From Colwellia piezophila ATCC BAA-637 (GTDB taxonomy: Bacteria > Pseudomonadota > Gammaproteobacteria > Enterobacterales > Alteromonadaceae): a stretch of 64,000 nucleotides of DNA. How positions within the stretch are numbered: position 1 is the stretch's first letter; every line of letters begins with the position of its first letter. The DNA lies in NCBI RefSeq assembly GCF_000378625.1, contig NZ_KB905163.1, positions 186,001 to 250,000 on the forward strand. The letters run 5' to 3'. Made by a program: the position numbers and the translations under genes. The notes under the pieces were generated by a model. That model had not been told where the DNA came from. It ran no database searches and saw only the letters and a program-made list of their open reading frames with translations. Shown here one piece after another: positions 59,707-64,000 of the stretch.

Positions 59707-59899
59707 GCACCCAGCTTGAAGTTAGTTTTATTTTTTTGTACACCATTTCGATGTTATCTCATGCTTACCTTAGATAAGATATCTGTAACACGTCCTGATT
59801 TATAAGTAATAGCAACTCTTTTTAGCAAGCCCGTTGTCAATGATGTTTTAATACAAAATTGTCAGCACAATTACTCTTAAATATTTATAGGATACACTT

Positions 59900-60106
59900 A
59901 TGTCTACTACTACTGGTACAGTAAAATGGTTTAACGAAGCTAAAGGTTTTGGTTTTATCGAGCAAGAAAACGGCCCAGACGTTTTTGCTCACTTCAACGC
60001 TATCGTTGGTGACGGTTTTAAAACTCTTGCTGAAGGTCAAAAAGTTGAATTTACAGTTACTGACGGTCAGAAAGGCCCTCAAGCTGAAAACATCGTTGCT
60101 CTTTAA
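59900..60106 (+). CDS. Cold-shock protein, CspA family
   Basis: RNA chaperone of 68 aa with one cold-shock domain. The nucleic-acid motifs are [17 protein letters not shown] (with RNP1 KGFGFIE) and DVFAHF (RNP2). It ends [10 protein letters not shown] as usual. It is single, driven by a perfect promoter with a long leader, and has its own terminator. The leader suggests temperature control of translation, which is inferred from the cspA model. Confidence 0.96.
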   Translation: MSTTTGTVKWFNEAKGFGFIEQENGPDVFAHFNAIVGDGFKTLAEGQKVEFTVTDGQKGPQAENIVAL

Positions 60107-60153
60107 TTAGCAAAGTATAGGTTAGCTAATAGCTAACTTATAGATGTTTGAAG

Positions 60154-60187
60154 AAGGACATACCTGCAAAGGATGTCCTTTTTTATT
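60154..60187 (+). terminator. Cold-shock gene terminator
   Basis: The stem AAGGACAT/ATGTCCTT (60154-60161 with 60173-60180) is followed by TTTTTATT. Confidence 0.88.
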
Positions 60188-60329
60188 GTCTTAAAAAGCT
60201 CTTTTTGACAACCCTTGCTCGGGCTCTCATCCTTGTGCTATGCGACCGTCATCATATATAGGTTACATAAGCGTAGATGAGGTTATCTCTCACATAATTC
60301 CTTTCCACTACGCCCTAAAATGAGTAACT

Positions 60330-60479
60330 ACCTGAACTCTGGATAAGCAACACTTACTCAATATTCCCCTTTATCCTATTCTCAGCGTTAAAACGTCGAT
60401 AAATAACCCGTTATTCATAATCTAAGTTGTTGTTTTTATTTAAACATCAAGTATTCATTATCCAAAGTTCAGGTTAACT
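60330..60479 (-). repeat. Family C element, copy 4 (short)
   Basis: The ends are ACCTGAACTCTGGATAAGCA and TTATCCAAAGTTCAGGTTAA, inverted repeats. The inside (GTTAAAACGTCGATAAATAA) matches the element at 48018-48256 in reverse. Confidence 0.8.
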
Positions 60480-60503
60480 GCATGTCAGTACGAGGAAAAG
60501 ACA

Positions 60504-60540
60504 TAAAAAAAGGCTAGCACCTTAATAGGAACTAGCCTTC
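60504..60540 (-). terminator. murA terminator
   Basis: The stem AAGGCTAG/CTAGCCTT (60510-60517 with 60532-60539) is followed by T bases on the minus strand, about 50 bases after murA. Confidence 0.88.
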
Positions 60541-60592
60541 GTTGATAACAAGTGATTATTTATTCACTTCTTATCGCAAATACTTAATCTAC

Positions 60593-61867
<1,275 letters not shown>

Positions 61868-61907
61868 TTATTTAAAAATGATTAAAAAATATCGAATCAG
61901 TATACAC

Positions 61908-61938
61908 AAAAATGCCTAGCAATAAAAAACTAGGCATT
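61908..61938 (-). terminator. Possible internal terminator between ibaG and murA
   Basis: The stem AATGCCTAG/CTAGGCATT with a ten-base loop is followed by five T on the minus strand. It would reduce read-through from the mla genes into murA. Confidence 0.65.
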
Positions 61939-61967
61939 AAAAAAACATTTTAGTAACAACTTTACTG

Positions 61968-62228
61968 TTAATTAAACAGTTTATCGCGCTTCCACTGTGC
62001 TTTACTAAATGTTTTGACTGTCACTGCGTGAATTGTACCGTCTTTTATAATTTCAGCTAATGGCTTAAGAACCGCTTGTTGACGCTTAACACGGCTTAAG
62101 TCATCAAACATATCGCTAACTGCATTAATACGGCATTGAGAGCCATCAAATGTTACATGAACTTCATCAAGTTCAAGGGCCTCGTTTATTAATTTACTTA
62201 CTAATTGTTCAATCTCACCAACTTCCAA
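61968..62228 (-). CDS. ibaG: BolA family protein IbaG
   Basis: Small BolA-type protein of 86 aa, the family size. BolA proteins act with monothiol glutaredoxins in Fe-S handling. HVTFDGSQCRINAVSDMF and the C-terminal HAVTVKTFSKAQW show the BolA helix and loop pattern, with the His near the C terminus. Its position just before murA is the same as yrbA/ibaG in E. coli. The ribosome site is GGGAG upstream of ATG. Confidence 0.93.
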   Translation of the reverse strand: MEVGEIEQLVSKLINEALELDEVHVTFDGSQCRINAVSDMFDDLSRVKRQQAVLKPLAEIIKDGTIHAVTVKTFSKAQWKRDKLFN

Positions 62229-62252
62229 GGGAGTCTCCTTTGTTCGTTATTG

Positions 62253-62297
62253 ATACCCAAGCCACTTGAAGATGCATGTTTCACGCGGTTTGGGTAT
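62253..62297. repeat. REP-like hairpin (ATACCCAA family) inside the mla-ibaG run
   Basis: ATACCCAAGCC pairs with GGTTTGGGTAT around a short inner stem region. It lies in the 78-base gap between mlaB and ibaG and is related to 36130-36185. Confidence 0.75.
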
Positions 62298-62306
62298 ATA
62301 TGGTTA

Positions 62307-62609
62307 CTAATCACAGTTTACGGGTAATAAGCCATCTACACCACTTAAAGCAATTAGTTTAGTTAATTTCTCAGGGATATTGCTAAAACTTAACTGACAA
62401 GAGCTTTTCATTGCTTGCTCTAACAGGTAGAACAACCAAGCTAGACCAGCGGTATCTATCTTACTTACATGTCTTAAGTCAACATTAACAGCTCTATGGT
62501 CGAACCACTTAATATATTCATTATTTTTTATTTGTGCCACGCTATGACGACTTAACTCACCTGAAATGGCAAGAGTACCGTGATTTAGGACTATATTCGC
62601 TTTACTCAC
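62307..62609 (-). CDS. mlaB: STAS-domain protein MlaB
   Basis: Cytoplasmic STAS protein of 100 aa that regulates the MlaFE ABC transporter for phospholipid transport. The key loop VSKIDTAGLAWLFYLLEQA carries the conserved Asp-Thr pair. The last base of mlaC's stop overlaps its ATG region, so the two are coupled. Its length matches E. coli MlaB (97). Confidence 0.93.
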   Translation of the reverse strand: MSKANIVLNHGTLAISGELSRHSVAQIKNNEYIKWFDHRAVNVDLRHVSKIDTAGLAWLFYLLEQAMKSSCQLSFSNIPEKLTKLIALSGVDGLLPVNCD

Positions 62610-63391
62610 TATTTATCCTTATCAATCTTAACGACAGAGCCTTTACCCTTTACGGCTCTGTTTTTAATGACGATATCCCTAGTGCTCTTTATTTTTAAGA
62701 GCTCGGTAACATAAGGTAAGCCCTTTTGTCTAATAATACTACTTAGCTCTGCTTGTTTTGCATCAAGTAAACTAACACCTTCAGCCACCAGATCAAATGC
62801 TTGCCATTGTTGAGTTTTTTTATTTAATCTCACTTTAAAAGAAACATCAATGTCATCTCTGCCAGACATGATAATTTTAGTACGAACCGCCACGATCCTT
62901 TTATCGGCAAAGGATTTTTCAGGAGCAAACTCTACAGGTTGGTTTTCATAAAGGGTAAAGACTTGCGCATAAGAAGTTATTAAATACTCACGAAAAACAG
63001 GCACAAACTCACTACGTTCTTCCGCGGTGGTGTTTTTTAAGTGTTTGCCAATGACTTTAAACGCTGAGTACCTATGATTGATATAAGGCATAAGTTCTTC
63101 ACGCACTATATCTTTCAATAAATTAGGGTTTTCTTGAATTGCCTGCTGCTCACTAGAAAATCGTTTAAAGGTTTTTTCTGCCGCACTTTTCACCATTTTA
63201 TAGGGGTTGCTTTGATCTATAGTTTTTTGCTTAACTTCTGTTGTTGAGCTGGTATTGTTAACAACATTACTTGCCACAGTCATTTGGCTAAAAGAGAGTG
63301 TCGATAAAAGACAACTAATGATGACAACTAAAATAGTACCTTGGCGTTTTCCGGTAAAGTGTGAAAATAAACTTATCTTACTATTCATCAT
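62609..63391 (-). CDS. mlaC: Periplasmic phospholipid-binding protein MlaC
   Basis: Periplasmic shuttle protein of 260 aa for phospholipids between MlaA and MlaD. It has a signal peptide after a basic start (about 1-40, ending SQMTVAS) and the Tol-Tol-Ttg2 / MlaC fold with VREELMPYINHRYSAFKVIG and WQAFDLVAEGVSLL. It is about 50 residues longer than E. coli MlaC (211), mostly in the signal region and C-terminal tail. The ATGs at 63391 and 63388 both suit the AAGGA site. The start overlaps mlaD's end. Confidence 0.93.
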   Translation of the reverse strand: MMNSKISLFSHFTGKRQGTILVVIISCLLSTLSFSQMTVASNVVNNTSSTTEVKQKTIDQSNPYKMVKSAAEKTFKRFSSEQQAIQENPNLLKDIVREELMPYINHRYSAFKVIGKHLKNTTAEERSEFVPVFREYLITSYAQVFTLYENQPVEFAPEKSFADKRIVAVRTKIIMSGRDDIDVSFKVRLNKKTQQWQAFDLVAEGVSLLDAKQAELSSIIRQKGLPYVTELLKIKSTRDIVIKNRAVKGKGSVVKIDKDK

Positions 63392-63854
63392 CACTTCCTT
63401 GACTGAATAAAAACTGACCAATTAATTCTTCCAAGACAAGTGCTGGTTTAGTATCTTCAATAAAATCGCCTGGCTGCAACATATCAACCGATTCATCGAT
63501 AAAACCTGGTTGCACACCTAAATATTGTTCACCCAATAAGCCTGCCGTTAAAATAGCTACCGAAGTTGCGTCAGAAAACTGGTCATACTGGATATAAATG
63601 TCCAGGGTAACTACCGGTGTGTAATCTTCTGTATCTAGGGATATATCGCTAACGCGACCCACAACAACACCACCAATTTTTATCGGTGAACGAACTTTTA
63701 AGCCACCAATATTATCAAATTTAGCAAAAAGCTGATAACTCTCTCCACCACCGCCGATACCAGAATTTGCCACTTTCAGCGACAACATTAATAATGCTGC
63801 AATACCTAATGCAACGAATAAACCTACCAATAACTCTATTTTCTTAGACACCAT
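63381..63854 (-). CDS. mlaD: MlaD, inner-membrane MCE-domain protein
   Basis: Protein of 157 aa with one N-terminal membrane helix (VSKKIELLVGLFVALGIAALLMLS) and a periplasmic MCE domain (VRSPIKIGGVVVGRVSDISLD). It forms the hexameric lipid channel part of the Mla complex. AILTAGLLGEQYLGVQPG is the conserved hydrophobic region after the core. The ATG at 63854 is chosen to match the MlaD start; an upstream TTG adds four residues. The gap to mlaE is 66 bases. Confidence 0.94.
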   Translation of the reverse strand: MVSKKIELLVGLFVALGIAALLMLSLKVANSGIGGGGESYQLFAKFDNIGGLKVRSPIKIGGVVVGRVSDISLDTEDYTPVVTLDIYIQYDQFSDATSVAILTAGLLGEQYLGVQPGFIDESVDMLQPGDFIEDTKPALVLEELIGQFLFSQGSDDE

Positions 63855-63920
63855 GTCTTCCACCAACGCCTTGTAATAAAAAATTCAACAAAAATTAAAC
63901 GAGAATAATAATTAACGTAA

Positions 63921-64000
63921 TTACTTTACGAACATTAATGCCGTTAAAATGAAATCTAAACATAAAACTAATAAGGATGATTGTACCACAGTTGAGGTCG
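63921..64000 (-). CDS. mlaE: MlaE, C-terminal fragment (cut by window edge)
   Basis: The last 25 codons of the permease of the Mla phospholipid ABC transporter are in the window. They read STVVQSSLLVLCLDFILTAL and end in MFVK and a TAA. This is the typical MlaE C-terminal helix. The start lies outside the window. Confidence 0.8.
   Translation of the reverse strand, partial: TSTVVQSSLLVLCLDFILTALMFVK

Overview
The window reads as chromosomal DNA of a marine gammaproteobacterium of the order Alteromonadales, most likely Colwellia or a close relative. The support is an AT-rich sequence, proteins resembling those of Shewanella and Colwellia (ArcA, HptA, DjlA, RapA, LptD), and intergenic spaces full of short inverted-repeat elements. 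The genus is an inference; no rRNA or tRNA gene lies in the window.

Layout. 1-5000: an RND efflux pump and its adaptor. 5300-10700: a CvfB-like RNA-binding protein, then a zinc-type TonB receptor with a small His/Cys protein under a near-perfect Zur operator, then an outer-membrane protein of the TraF_2 type. 10870-14650: a three-gene operon (dapD-like, lysA-like, M14 desuccinylase-like) behind a clear lysine riboswitch. 14800-18810: rsmC, a sensor kinase, arcA and a free HPt protein. 19560-27490: folE2, gltBD and folA. 27970-32510: a microcin V-type cassette (adaptor, double-glycine precursor, putative immunity protein, C39-peptidase ABC exporter) flanked by a 42-bp exact repeat of the obgE terminator. 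32530-38110: obgE-rpmA-rplU, ispB, mdh and argR. 38620-50780: a large hybrid kinase, a PIN-PhoH protein, rapA, rluA, a DUF3530 protein and djlA. 50940-57390: lptD-surA-pdxA-rsmA-apaH. 57590-60110: a chemotaxis receptor with a sigma-28-type promoter and a cold-shock gene with a long leader. 60590-64000: the mlaE(partial)-D-C-B-ibaG-murA run.

How the genes work together. The core content is envelope biogenesis (lptD, surA, mla, murA), nitrogen and amino-acid metabolism (gltBD, lysine-type genes, argR), folate supply (folE2, folA), ribosome assembly (obgE, rpmA, rplU, rsmC, rsmA, rluA) and redox control (arcA, hptA). The accessory signals are the microcin islet, the riboswitch-controlled variant lysine operon, the Zur-controlled receptor operon, and at least four families of small intergenic inverted-repeat elements. 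One of these (49528-49937) is bounded by perfect 17-bp inverted ends and carries serial hairpins with exposed GGA motifs.
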